DNA of 64,000 bases from Treponema sp. (GTDB lineage: Bacteria; Spirochaetota; Spirochaetia; Treponematales; Treponemataceae), in NCBI GenBank assembly GCA_016286535.1, contig JAEESZ010000004.1:186001-250000 (forward strand). The letters run 5' to 3'. Numbering within the stretch: position 1 is the first letter of the stretch; every line of letters begins with the position of its first letter. Made by a program: the position numbers and the translations under genes. The notes beneath the pieces were generated by a model. That model was not told the origin of the DNA. It worked only from the letters and a program-made list of their open reading frames with translations, and did not search any database. This document shows, one piece after another, positions 53,453-61,750 of this stretch.

Positions 53453-55462
53453 TTGCTATACTCAATTATACCACTTGCATTTTTTATTATTAATATAATT
53501 TTAAATTATAAACTTTTTTTGAGTTACGGCTTTATCAGTAAAAAACAGAAAGACGAAGATAATGTACATGTTCGGTATAACTGGTTTTTACTTACATCAA
53601 ACATCTACCTTCTTATTGATATGTCATGGGGGCTTCTTTATGAACATCATGAAAGGTCTGCCCTCTTTCCATTTATTTATAGCCTGACTGTTTTTTATTT
53701 TATTTTTATGCTGCTTACAATTGTAAGCTGGGCCAGATATATAGTTGCATATCTTTATAATAAAGGACTTAAAAGTTCAATACTAGTGCATACAGTATGG
53801 GCTTTATTTACAATAGGTCTTTTATGTCTTATTGCAAACCGTTTTTACCATTTCATGTTTTATTATACCGAAGAACATGTATACGTTGGTCTTAACGGAA
53901 GAAATATTTCCTTTCTTTTACAAATTGCCTTTTATACAATAATTACAACTTATATGTTCGTTCTTGCCCATAAAACAATAGGACGACAAAAAATCAGATA
54001 CCAGGCCGTTGCTGCAACAAGTATGGTGCTTTGTATATTCCTGACTTTACAGATTCTTTTTGCCTTTTATCCTTTTTACGCAATGGGACTTACAATTGGA
54101 ATCAGTCTTGTTCATTCTTTTGTAGAAATGGATGAAAAAAAAGAAAAGGATATTCATGATCATATTGCTTCTTCCATGGCTGAAGATTACGAAGCAATTT
54201 TTTATATTGATATAGCTTCGGGCGAATATCTTTCTTTTTCTAAAAGTCAGAAATATATGAGTATGAAAGCAAAAGCCAACGGAAAAGATTTTTTTAAGGA
54301 TGCACTGGAAAGTATTGAAAATTGTGTTTGTCCTGATGACTGGGAATATGCAAAAAGTTTTTATAATAAGGAAACAATGCTTAAAAATCTTGAAGGAAAA
54401 AAATCCTTTTCTTTTAAGTACAGAGTTTTAATTGATAATAAACCAAGGTTCTTCCTTTTTACAGTAATGCGCGAAAGCTCTGGAAAATATTTTATTTTTT
54501 ACGAAAAAGATATTGAAGATGAACTTATTGCAGAGAAAAAACAGAAGGAAAATCAAAAGAAGACAATTACTTTTAGTCAGATTGCAGAAAGTCTCGCTTC
54601 CAACTATGACGTTATTTATTATGTAGATATTAAGGATTCTTCTTATGTTTGTTACCAGGCAAATGAAATTTTTGGAGAATTGCAGGTAAATAATTCCGGA
54701 GACAATTTCTTTGAGGAATCTGTTAAAAATATCCCAAGCGTTATTCATGCACAGGATTGTGACCAGATAATAGAATTTATAAATAGGGATAATATGATTT
54801 CTACAATGGAAAGTCATAAAGACTGCAGTATAAGTTACAGGATTATGGTATCTGGTAAAGCCCAGTATACCAGAATGACAATAAGAAAAAGCAGTGATGG
54901 CAGTCATTTTATTATTTGTGTTGAAAATATAGATGAAGAAGTTAATAGAGAAAAACAGCACCTTAAAGAACTTAAAACAGAAAAAGAACTTGCAAGACGC
55001 GATGAATTAACCGGAGTTAAGAATAAGACTGCATATAACGAACTTGTTGCTTCGGTTCAGGGAAACATTGATAAAAGGCTTGATTATCTTAATTTTGCAC
55101 TGGTTGTTTGCGATACAAATAATCTTAAGCAGATAAATGATAGTCAGGGACACGCTGCCGGAGATGAATATCTTATTGCTGCAGCAAAGATGGTGTGCAA
55201 TATTTTTGTTCACAGCCCGGTATTTAGAATTGGCGGAGATGAATTTGTTGTTTTTCTGTGCGGGGATGATTATTCGGTAAGATATGAGCTTTTAAATAAA
55301 ATGAACAAACTTGTCCTTGAAAATAATAAGAATAAAAAAGGGGTAATTTTAGCCAGTGGAATGGCTGAATACGACCCTGAAAAGGACACCCTTGTTTCAG
55401 ATATTTTTGAACGTGCAGATAAAGAAATGTACGAAAACAAAAAGAATCTGAAAAAAAAGTAA
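53453..55462 (+). CDS. 7TM diguanylate cyclase with two PAS-like domains (GGDEF)
   Basis: Starts at a TTG behind GGGAGAG. The 669-residue protein has about seven helices (1-220), two similar PAS-like segments (about 240-355 and 375-495, both with YEAIFYIDI/YDVIYYVDI openings), a short coiled coil and a GGDEF domain with DELTGVKNKTAYNE and an intact RIGGDEF (GGDEF at 594-598). It should make cyclic di-GMP, the ligand of PilZ proteins such as that at 8.5 kb. No RxxD inhibitory site is seen five residues before GGDEF. The promoter must lie in the 141-base gap shared with the adenylate cyclase. Confidence 0.92.
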   Translation: MLYSIIPLAFFIINIILNYKLFLSYGFISKKQKDEDNVHVRYNWFLLTSNIYLLIDMSWGLLYEHHERSALFPFIYSLTVFYFIFMLLTIVSWARYIVAYLYNKGLKSSILVHTVWALFTIGLLCLIANRFYHFMFYYTEEHVYVGLNGRNISFLLQIAFYTIITTYMFVLAHKTIGRQKIRYQAVAATSMVLCIFLTLQILFAFYPFYAMGLTIGISLVHSFVEMDEKKEKDIHDHIASSMAEDYEAIFYIDIASGEYLSFSKSQKYMSMKAKANGKDFFKDALESIENCVCPDDWEYAKSFYNKETMLKNLEGKKSFSFKYRVLIDNKPRFFLFTVMRESSGKYFIFYEKDIEDELIAEKKQKENQKKTITFSQIAESLASNYDVIYYVDIKDSSYVCYQANEIFGELQVNNSGDNFFEESVKNIPSVIHAQDCDQIIEFINRDNMISTMESHKDCSISYRIMVSGKAQYTRMTIRKSSDGSHFIICVENIDEEVNREKQHLKELKTEKELARRDELTGVKNKTAYNELVASVQGNIDKRLDYLNFALVVCDTNNLKQINDSQGHAAGDEYLIAAAKMVCNIFVHSPVFRIGGDEFVVFLCGDDYSVRYELLNKMNKLVLENNKNKKGVILASGMAEYDPEKDTLVSDIFERADKEMYENKKNLKKK

Positions 55463-55521
55463 GGAATATAAAAATCTTCATCAATCTGATATTATAAAAA
55501 TACAGGACAGTTAAAATCAAA

Positions 55522-56583
55522 ATGCCAAAAAAACTTTTTTTAATATCATTAATTTCTATTTTTTTTATTTCCTGCAATCATGCAAACAAAAATCAGATAA
55601 AAAGCAGCGAATCTTTTACTGCCATGAATACTTATATGACAGTAAGCCTTTATGCATCCTCTCAAAAACAAGGGGCAGAAGTTTGCGAAAAAATAAAAAA
55701 GAGAATCATACAGCTGGAAGAAATTCTTTCTACTACCCTTCCTCAAAGTGATGTTTACTACATAAATCATAATAAAAAACTCCCTTCCCCTCTAAAAGCA
55801 GAGCTTTCCGAGCTTCTTGATTTTTCAAAAATCATGTATGAAAAAACTGATGCAGCCTACAATCCGGCCCTTTATCCATTAATTCGCGAATGGGGATTTA
55901 CACAGGGAGAATATAAAGTTCCTTCAGAGGAAAAAATCGCGGAACTTCTTTTGCATACTGATTTTTCTAAACTTTGTGACTGGCCCTGTACTAACGGAGC
56001 TTCCATAAACAGTCAGATGGAAATTGATTTTGGTGCCATTGGTAAAGGCTATGCTGCCGACCAGGTCCAGAAGCTTCTTGAAGAAAACGGAATTGAATCT
56101 GCCCTTTTAGATTTAGGGGGAAACATTCAGGTTCTTGGAAAAAAGCCTGATAAGTCTTTCTGGAGAGTTGGAATAAAAAATCCCTGGAATGGAGAAGCTG
56201 CCTGTGCCCTCAAGGTAGATTCTAAAGCTGTAGTTACAAGCGGTGGTTATGAAAGATTTTTTGAAGAAGACGGAAAACGCTATATTCATATTTTTGATTC
56301 TAAGACCGGGCGGCCAGTTGAAAGTGATTTAGAAAGTGTAACAATCATTACTCCGGTTACTTCGATTAACCCGATTATTTCGGGCGGAAAATATGCTGAC
56401 TGTCTTAGTACTGCCCTTTTTGTTATGGGAAAAGACAGGGCAATTGATTACTGGAAAAAGAATCCTGATTTTGATTTTATTCTTATTACAAAAGAAAAAG
56501 CTTTAATTTATTCTGAAGGCTTAAAAGATTCTATAGAGATTCTTTATCATTTTGATTCTCTTGAATATGTTCAAAAAGATTAA
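55522..56583 (+). CDS. apbE: FAD:protein FMN transferase, lipoprotein (ApbE)
   Basis: A 353-residue protein with a lipoprotein signal (FISC, Cys18). ApbE signatures: AMNTYMTVSLYA, IDFGAIGKGYAADQ, LLDLGGNIQVLG, YIHIFDSKTGRP and SGGKYADCLSTALFVMG. ApbE proteins hydrolyse FAD and attach FMN to Thr/Ser of extracytoplasmic redox proteins such as Rnf/Nqr subunits. Its end overlaps the convergent Gx-transporter gene by 53 bases. In Treponema pallidum the homologous lipoprotein Ftp has this role. Confidence 0.94.
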   Translation: MPKKLFLISLISIFFISCNHANKNQIKSSESFTAMNTYMTVSLYASSQKQGAEVCEKIKKRIIQLEEILSTTLPQSDVYYINHNKKLPSPLKAELSELLDFSKIMYEKTDAAYNPALYPLIREWGFTQGEYKVPSEEKIAELLLHTDFSKLCDWPCTNGASINSQMEIDFGAIGKGYAADQVQKLLEENGIESALLDLGGNIQVLGKKPDKSFWRVGIKNPWNGEAACALKVDSKAVVTSGGYERFFEEDGKRYIHIFDSKTGRPVESDLESVTIITPVTSINPIISGGKYADCLSTALFVMGKDRAIDYWKKNPDFDFILITKEKALIYSEGLKDSIEILYHFDSLEYVQKD

Positions 56584-57670
56584 GGCATAAAGAATATTTT
56601 ATTCTTTGAATTATGGAACCCTTAGAAGTTCTGAAGCGGTCATTCATAATTTTGTAATAGCCAAGACTTTGACCTAGTAAAGTTTCTTTGCCGGGCTTAA
56701 GGCTTACGGCACATTGACTTAAGGCACTTACGCTGGAAAGAGTCAGGGCTTTTTGAATTCCCATAATTAAAGCATCCTGAGTTAAAGAAATATTCCAGAT
56801 TTTAAAAATCACTTTTCCATTTGGTATGAATAGGATTGAAAAAAATATAAAGAGCCAGAGGGAAAGATGAGGAAGAATATAAATCTTTCTTTTTGAAAGC
56901 TTCTGGGCTGTAAAACTTAAAAGTAAAGCAGCAGCAAGGACTATCAGATTTTTTATAAAGAAAAGCGAGATAGAAAGCATAATAATGAAAATGGCTGCAA
57001 GAATTTTTGGAACTTTAACTTTGACTTTTTTTGCGGGGGCCTTATCTTCGGATTCTTCGCCTGCCTCGTTGTTTCCAGCGCCGGCGTCGAAGTTCGCGGC
57101 GGCTTTATCTTCAGCGGAGGCGTCGAAGTCTGCGGCGCCTTTCTCTTCAGCGGCGGCGGACTGGAAGGAAATCTCATCAAAATTCTTAAGACTTTCCTTT
57201 ATGCCCGATTTTTCGCAAAAAAATGCTGTTAATAATCCGCTTAGAATATTAAAGATCAGCATGGGGCCAAGTAAAGAATAAGTTCCTTTTCCAAGATACA
57301 TGGCTGCAAGGAAAATTTGAATAAAGGCGCTAAGTTCTGAGCCTGCAAGCGAGATGCCATAAATGCTGACTGCTATTTTAGAAAACACTTTATAAAGAAC
57401 TTTCATAAGCAGCGCACTCAAGAGGGACTGTAAAAGGGAGATTATATAAAATGGCGAAAAAAGAGTGCCTGCTGTAAGGGAAGCTGCCGTTGCTTTTAGT
57501 ATGGAAAGAAGTATAAAAGAAAGCGGATCCAGCTCCAGTGCAAGAAGTATAACCGTATTTGCAAGACCCAGCCTGAAAAAAGGGATAATACGGGGAAGAA
57601 TCATTTCTGCATAAGAAAAAAGAAGTGTCAGGGCGCAAAGGTATGCTAATTTATTCCGAGATTGCATCAA
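56531..57670 (-). CDS. Gx-transporter/EetB-like protein fused to an EcfT-like domain
   Basis: A 379-residue membrane protein. Residues 1-160 match the Gx transporter family (also called heptaprenyl diphosphate synthase component I): five helices with RIIPFFRLGLANTVILLAL and LKATAASLTAGTLFSPFY. Residues about 170-220 are a low-complexity Ala/Glu/Asp linker with repeats (AADFDASAEDKAAANFDAGA). Residues 220-379 add further helices and a stretch (LTQDALIMGIQKALTLSSVSALSQCAV) that reads like an EcfT energising subunit. It overlaps the NusG_II gene by 20 bases. The fused second half is an inference. Confidence 0.75.
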   Translation of the reverse strand: MMQSRNKLAYLCALTLLFSYAEMILPRIIPFFRLGLANTVILLALELDPLSFILLSILKATAASLTAGTLFSPFYIISLLQSLLSALLMKVLYKVFSKIAVSIYGISLAGSELSAFIQIFLAAMYLGKGTYSLLGPMLIFNILSGLLTAFFCEKSGIKESLKNFDEISFQSAAAEEKGAADFDASAEDKAAANFDAGAGNNEAGEESEDKAPAKKVKVKVPKILAAIFIIMLSISLFFIKNLIVLAAALLLSFTAQKLSKRKIYILPHLSLWLFIFFSILFIPNGKVIFKIWNISLTQDALIMGIQKALTLSSVSALSQCAVSLKPGKETLLGQSLGYYKIMNDRFRTSKGSIIQRIKYSLCLNLFEHIQENQNDKESL

Positions 57671-57995
57671 AGTCTCCTTCTTCTTCCAGGCTTATGATTA
57701 CATTATTTGGTAGGCAGACCAGGGGGGAATGCCAGCCCTGATTAACGCAGGTTTTATTTGGGCAGGGGGAATCAATAATCCTTACCTTTCCTTCTTTTAT
57801 TTCAAAAGTTGTAATACCAAGACTTCCCTGTACTTTGTAGATTCCATCTTTTTTTGCAGAATATTCGTATTGATTTTCTCCGGCCTTTACTTTTACTATG
57901 CTGCCCTTTTTAGAAAAACTTTTAAATGTAAGAAAGCTTCCAAGTGCTAAAAAAAAGAGGATTAATAAAATATCAAGGATCTTTAGATTTTTCAT
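57651..57995 (-). CDS. NusG domain II protein, EetA-like
   Basis: A 114-residue protein with one N-terminal helix (LDILLILFFLALGSFLTF) and an extracytoplasmic domain containing SPCPNKTCVNQGW and LVCLPNNVIISLE, the paired Cys pattern of the NusG_II family. These genes accompany Gx-transporter genes in many anaerobes, and in Listeria the pair is named EetA/EetB and belongs to the flavin-based electron export locus. It sits 2 bases after a nucleotidase gene. Confidence 0.85.
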   Translation of the reverse strand: MKNLKILDILLILFFLALGSFLTFKSFSKKGSIVKVKAGENQYEYSAKKDGIYKVQGSLGITTFEIKEGKVRIIDSPCPNKTCVNQGWHSPLVCLPNNVIISLEEEGDFDAISE

Positions 57996-57997
57996 TT

Positions 57998-58603
57998 TTA
58001 TTGTTCAGAAGAAATTTTGTTTAGAATAATTTTCCAGTTACTGCATCTTTGATAATTATCGTTCGGAAAATCGCAGGTCTGGTTCCAGGGACGGTCATAA
58101 ACCAGAACTTTTAAATCTTTAAGGTGATTAAAAAACTTAAAGGCTGAAGGCGAATCTTCTATGGCATAATCAAAATGCATTTTGTAGTAATCTTCCAGTT
58201 CCAGGGTAAAAGAAGAGCCTTTTATAAAAGTGTCGCGGCCATATTTATTAAGGCAGTAAAGTTCTGCATTTGTAAGTCCGTGTTCATCAAGCCACTGGCG
58301 GGAGGCTTCGTAAGATGCCGAAGGCCGTCCTGTGATTATTTTTACATTGTGTCCTTTATTCAATAAAGTTTGAATTCCTGCAATGGCTCCGGGACTTTCT
58401 TCGTAAGATAAAAGAACTTCCCTCTTATGAGCATAAATCATCATATCTTCATATTCTTTATCTGTGAGCGAAAAAGATTTTTGAAGATTAAAATATTTTA
58501 TTTTTTCATAGGGAATATCAAGATTATATAGTTTTTTCACAAGACCAGAAAAATACCTTGCAGTCTCGCAAATACAGTCATCAAAATCAATGTAAATGTT
58601 CAT
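57998..58603 (-). CDS. HAD-type 5'-nucleotidase (NT5C-like)
   Basis: A 201-residue HAD protein with motif I YIDFDDCICE (DxD), motif II IITGRPS, and LEDYYKMHFDYAIEDSPSAFKFF for motifs III/IV. It matches the 5'(3')-deoxyribonucleotidase (NT5C) group. It probably dephosphorylates nucleotides, though the substrate is uncertain. It begins the short operon ahead of the EetA-like and Gx genes. Confidence 0.75.
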   Translation of the reverse strand: MNIYIDFDDCICETARYFSGLVKKLYNLDIPYEKIKYFNLQKSFSLTDKEYEDMMIYAHKREVLLSYEESPGAIAGIQTLLNKGHNVKIITGRPSASYEASRQWLDEHGLTNAELYCLNKYGRDTFIKGSSFTLELEDYYKMHFDYAIEDSPSAFKFFNHLKDLKVLVYDRPWNQTCDFPNDNYQRCSNWKIILNKISSEQ

Positions 58604-58678
58604 ACAAATATTATAGCAGATGTGCGGGGAGATAAAAAAGTTGCATCAGTTTTTTTTTATATTTTTTCGTATGATATA

Positions 58679-58706
58679 TGTACAAAAATTAATTTTATGC
58701 TATAAT
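58679..58706 (+). promoter_or_regulatory. Promoter for tRNA-Ala
   Basis: A perfect -10 TATAAT (58701-58706), 14 bases before the tRNA, with TGTACA (58679-58684) 16 bases upstream as a weak -35. Confidence 0.6.
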
Positions 58707-58719
58707 CAAAAAATCTTTT

Positions 58720-58793
58720 GGGGCTGTAGCTCACCTGGCTAGAGCGCTACAATGGCATTGTAGAGGTAGTCGGTTCAAGTCCGATCAGCTCCA
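58720..58793 (+). tRNA. tRNA-Ala (GGC)
   Basis: A 74-base tRNA: acceptor GGGGCTG/CAGCTCC contains the G3-U70 pair that defines alanine tRNAs; anticodon stem CTACA/TGTAG with loop ATGGCAT (GGC); T-arm GTCGG-TTCAAGT-CCGAT. Discriminator A, no CCA. The next gene's stop codon lies only 6 bases beyond its 3' end. Confidence 0.96.
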
Positions 58794-58799
58794 TAAAAA

Positions 58800-61367
58800 T
58801 TAATTTAAGAATTTATTAAGTTCTTCTTTTATCCTAATCTCTTCATTAGATCCTTTCGTACTGAACCTTAAAAGTGGTAATCCGATTATTTCAAATATTT
58901 GATTTTTCTTTTCATCACGTTCAGCCTGTTTTGTTCCTTTTTTATGATATTTATATCCATCCACTTCTATTCCAAAAAGAATTTCTTTAGTTACTTTATT
59001 GAATATAGTAAAATCAACATGAGACCAGCTTCTTGATGCAAATTCAGATAGTTCAAGAGGAAGTTGTCTTATAAATTGTCTATTTACAATATTTTTTAAA
59101 GGCATTTCAAAGACATAACCAAATCGTGAATACTTTTTTTCTGCAAATATCTGATTAAGCAGAGTATTCATAGCATTTTCTGAATCATACTTTGAAATTT
59201 TTTTTGTCTGAGTAAGAAATTTGAATTTAGCTGCAGTGTCTTTTGTATAAAAAAAGTCAAAAATTGAACTGACATTGCTTTCTTCTAAAGAAAAATTATT
59301 ATACTGAATATACTTTAGCAAAGACATTATATTTGAGTTTTCTGGCTGATTATTCCCCGAAATTATAATTGACAGTTTCTTTTTAGCTCGTGATATTGCT
59401 ACATTCAGCATATTTGAATTATCAGTAAAACTTGTGATTTCATTATCAACTGTTGAAATTATAATATTATCTTTTTCCCTACCCTGATATTTATGAACCG
59501 TTGCAGCGTCAATCCCCGGAATTTGATTCTGAATTGCATCTGTTTGATTATTGTATGGAGCAATTATTCCAAGATTTTCTTTTTTAGCTTCTGAATAATT
59601 TTTAAGAATTTCTTCTTTTATTACATCAATCTGTCTTTGGTTGTAATGATTAGTACAGAAATTTCCGGGAATTGTTTTTATTGCCTGCAAAACATCTTTT
59701 TCACCTTTATCTTCTGTCATAATCAATAATTGTCCATTATAAAACTGCTGATTACAGAAATTGATGATTTTTGGATGGCATCGATAATGTTCTCGAAGTA
59801 AAGTTTGAGGTGTATCTGGAAGAACATGTTCAAGCGAAGCTAAGAAGCTGTGTGTATAATTATAACCTTCTGCAAGACCCGTTTTCTTAAAAATTTCTTC
59901 GACTGTCTTTTTTTTATTTTCTTCAATAACGTTTGGAAGCTGCATTTTGTCACCAACAATTACAGCATTTTTTGCACAGGACAATGCAAGAGCTCCTGTC
60001 ACAATATCAACCTGAGATGCTTCATCCATAATAACATAATCAAAAAGAAAATCACCGTCAGGACCAATTGTTCCTCTTGAAGAAAAGGTGGTACTTAGAA
60101 TAACAGGATATTCGTTTGTAAATGCAGAAGGATGAAAATAGATATCTTTTCCATCTTCAAACTTAGTACGTTCAGTCTTTTTGGAATATTTATTAGCAAT
60201 TTTTGATTTTAATCTTACAAGACATTCATTATAAATAGATGATGGATAAAAACTATCCACAATTGAATGATTTTCGGAAAGTTCAGCTTCAAGTTCTTTT
60301 TGGATAAGAGGATAATAGATAGTCTTAATTGTATCTATGACTTTTTCAGGCTCTGTTTCCCAGAACTTATAAGTTCCAATTCCGTAATTTAATTTCAGGT
60401 TGAGTTTTGTAAAAAATCCAAGTTTTTCTTTTTCTGTGTATATAAACTGAATTTTTTGAAGAAGCTCCATTAATACATCAGATTTTTGTTTTAATAGTTT
60501 TTTATTATAGTAAATATCATGAGATGTAGAAGAAAAATAATTTATTTCTGTTTTAAGTGAATCTAATTGAGTATTAATGATTGAAATTCGTTCATTTGCT
60601 TCAAAGTATCTTTCAAGTTTTTTTATTTCATCATCAAGAAAAATTGAAATGCCAGAAAGTTTGTTATCCCATTCTTTTAAATATGACGGATAAAACTGTT
60701 TTTGATTTTGTAAAAAATCTTCTGTATTTTTTCTCTTACCCAGTGTTGCACAAATAAATCCCAGTCCATATTTTTCGGAAGATAATTTTTCGTAAACATT
60801 TGCTGTTGCATCATTGTTATTTGAAACAATCAGAACGGTTTTATTGTTCATTAAAAGATTAGCAATTATATTTAGAATTGTTTGTGTCTTACCCGTTCCT
60901 GGAGGACCTTGAATAATGCTTAATTGATTATTTAAGGCAATATCTACAGCTTTAAATTGGCTTCTATTACAACCAAATGGAAAAATAAACGATTTAATTA
61001 CTTTTTCTTCTGGATTCCCTGTTTTGGGATTCAGATATTTTGCAAGTACAGAGTTTTCATTTACAAAGCGGGATTTTTCTAAATTTTTTACAAGAAGAGT
61101 CTGACTGTCATCATTTTTAATATCACTGAATTCTGCCATTTGTAAAAGATAATCAAAAACACTTGCTGAATGTTTATCTTTAAGAGTATTTTTGATTATC
61201 TGAACATCAGACTTTTTATAAAAATATTGTTTTCCGTCTTTATAAGTAATAATGTAAATATTCTTATTCTTGTCAAATTGTAACTGTTCAATAAAATCAG
61301 TTTTATTTCTTCTTCCATATTTATCTGAAACAAAAATGATATCGTGAATCTCTGTTTTATTTTCCAT
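58800..61367 (-). CDS. SF1 helicase fused to a PD-(D/E)xK-like nuclease domain
   Basis: An 855-residue protein. Residues 1-130 are an uncharacterised N-terminal domain. A Upf1-like SF1 helicase follows: Q-motif region NRSQFKAV, Walker A GPPGTGKT (154-161), DEASQVD, GDKMQLPN, REHYRCHP, TVHKYQGREKDN and NVAISRAKKKL. The last 80 residues (HVDFTIFN, FGIEVDGYKYH, QAERDEKKNQIFE, LPLLRFST) match DUF2726/Vsr-type restriction-endonuclease folds. This build resembles helicase-nuclease defence proteins (for example the Mokosh type, though that uses a PLD nuclease). It directly abuts tRNA-Ala. A defence role is inference. Confidence 0.85.
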   Translation of the reverse strand: MENKTEIHDIIFVSDKYGRRNKTDFIEQLQFDKNKNIYIITYKDGKQYFYKKSDVQIIKNTLKDKHSASVFDYLLQMAEFSDIKNDDSQTLLVKNLEKSRFVNENSVLAKYLNPKTGNPEEKVIKSFIFPFGCNRSQFKAVDIALNNQLSIIQGPPGTGKTQTILNIIANLLMNNKTVLIVSNNNDATANVYEKLSSEKYGLGFICATLGKRKNTEDFLQNQKQFYPSYLKEWDNKLSGISIFLDDEIKKLERYFEANERISIINTQLDSLKTEINYFSSTSHDIYYNKKLLKQKSDVLMELLQKIQFIYTEKEKLGFFTKLNLKLNYGIGTYKFWETEPEKVIDTIKTIYYPLIQKELEAELSENHSIVDSFYPSSIYNECLVRLKSKIANKYSKKTERTKFEDGKDIYFHPSAFTNEYPVILSTTFSSRGTIGPDGDFLFDYVIMDEASQVDIVTGALALSCAKNAVIVGDKMQLPNVIEENKKKTVEEIFKKTGLAEGYNYTHSFLASLEHVLPDTPQTLLREHYRCHPKIINFCNQQFYNGQLLIMTEDKGEKDVLQAIKTIPGNFCTNHYNQRQIDVIKEEILKNYSEAKKENLGIIAPYNNQTDAIQNQIPGIDAATVHKYQGREKDNIIISTVDNEITSFTDNSNMLNVAISRAKKKLSIIISGNNQPENSNIMSLLKYIQYNNFSLEESNVSSIFDFFYTKDTAAKFKFLTQTKKISKYDSENAMNTLLNQIFAEKKYSRFGYVFEMPLKNIVNRQFIRQLPLELSEFASRSWSHVDFTIFNKVTKEILFGIEVDGYKYHKKGTKQAERDEKKNQIFEIIGLPLLRFSTKGSNEEIRIKEELNKFLN

Positions 61368-61417
61368 AAAAAAGCTTAAAATGAATTATACCATACCTTA
61401 AATTACTTCTCTATGAT

Positions 61418-61660
61418 TTAGTTGAAATAAAAAAGCAAAAGGAACAGAGCAAGAATATTATTATATTCAAGTTTTGTAACCACACAGCCTGTAATGACTT
61501 TGCCGGTTTCAACAAGTTTCTTTCTGTTCCTAATGCCAATAACGCCAGGCAGAGCGTAGCCTTTAGACGCAGTGCGTACAGTTTCCTCGCTGTATGGTAG
61601 TGGATAATAGTAACCGTCTTTTGCCACAGTCAGTGTGCAGCTCTTTCCCTGAATCATCAT
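61418..61660 (-). CDS. Short uncertain ORF or gene remnant (80 aa)
   Basis: An 80-residue frame with MIQGKSCTLTVAKDGYYYPL in the first half and a hydrophobic C-terminus. No ribosome binding site precedes the ATG, and the frame stays open upstream to 61714 without a start codon, so this may be a piece of a longer decayed gene. The surrounding stretch 61368-61747 holds nothing else except the repeats noted here. No family recognised. Confidence 0.3.
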   Translation of the reverse strand: MMIQGKSCTLTVAKDGYYYPLPYSEETVRTASKGYALPGVIGIRNRKKLVETGKVITGCVVTKLEYNNILALFLLLFYFN

Positions 61661-61690
61661 AGGGAAATTGTAAAACGGAATTCCAATACC

Positions 61691-61750
61691 TAAGGGGAAA
61701 TAAATGTCACTCTAGGGGAAATATATGTAATACAGGGGGAAATGGGGTTA
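61691..61750. repeat. Three imperfect tandem GGGGAAAT repeats
   Basis: Units TAAGGGGAAATAAATGTCAC (61691-61710), CTAGGGGAAATATATGTAAT (from 61712) and a shorter CAGGGGGAAATGGGGTTA (61733-61750) follow each other with a period of about 21 bases. The last overlaps the end of the DUF2971 gene. Confidence 0.6.

Noticed and set aside
56953..57281. Overlapping short ORFs in the GC-rich linker of the Gx-fusion gene
   Set aside because: They result from the low-complexity, GC-rich repeat, which opens several frames; only the Gx-fusion frame continues into membrane helices on both sides.
61550..61590. Similarity between GC-rich stretch GCGTAGCCTTTAGACGC and the hairpin near 24745 (GGCTTTAAGCGTGAGC)
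   Set aside because: The resemblance is short and imperfect; not enough to claim a shared repeat family from this window alone.
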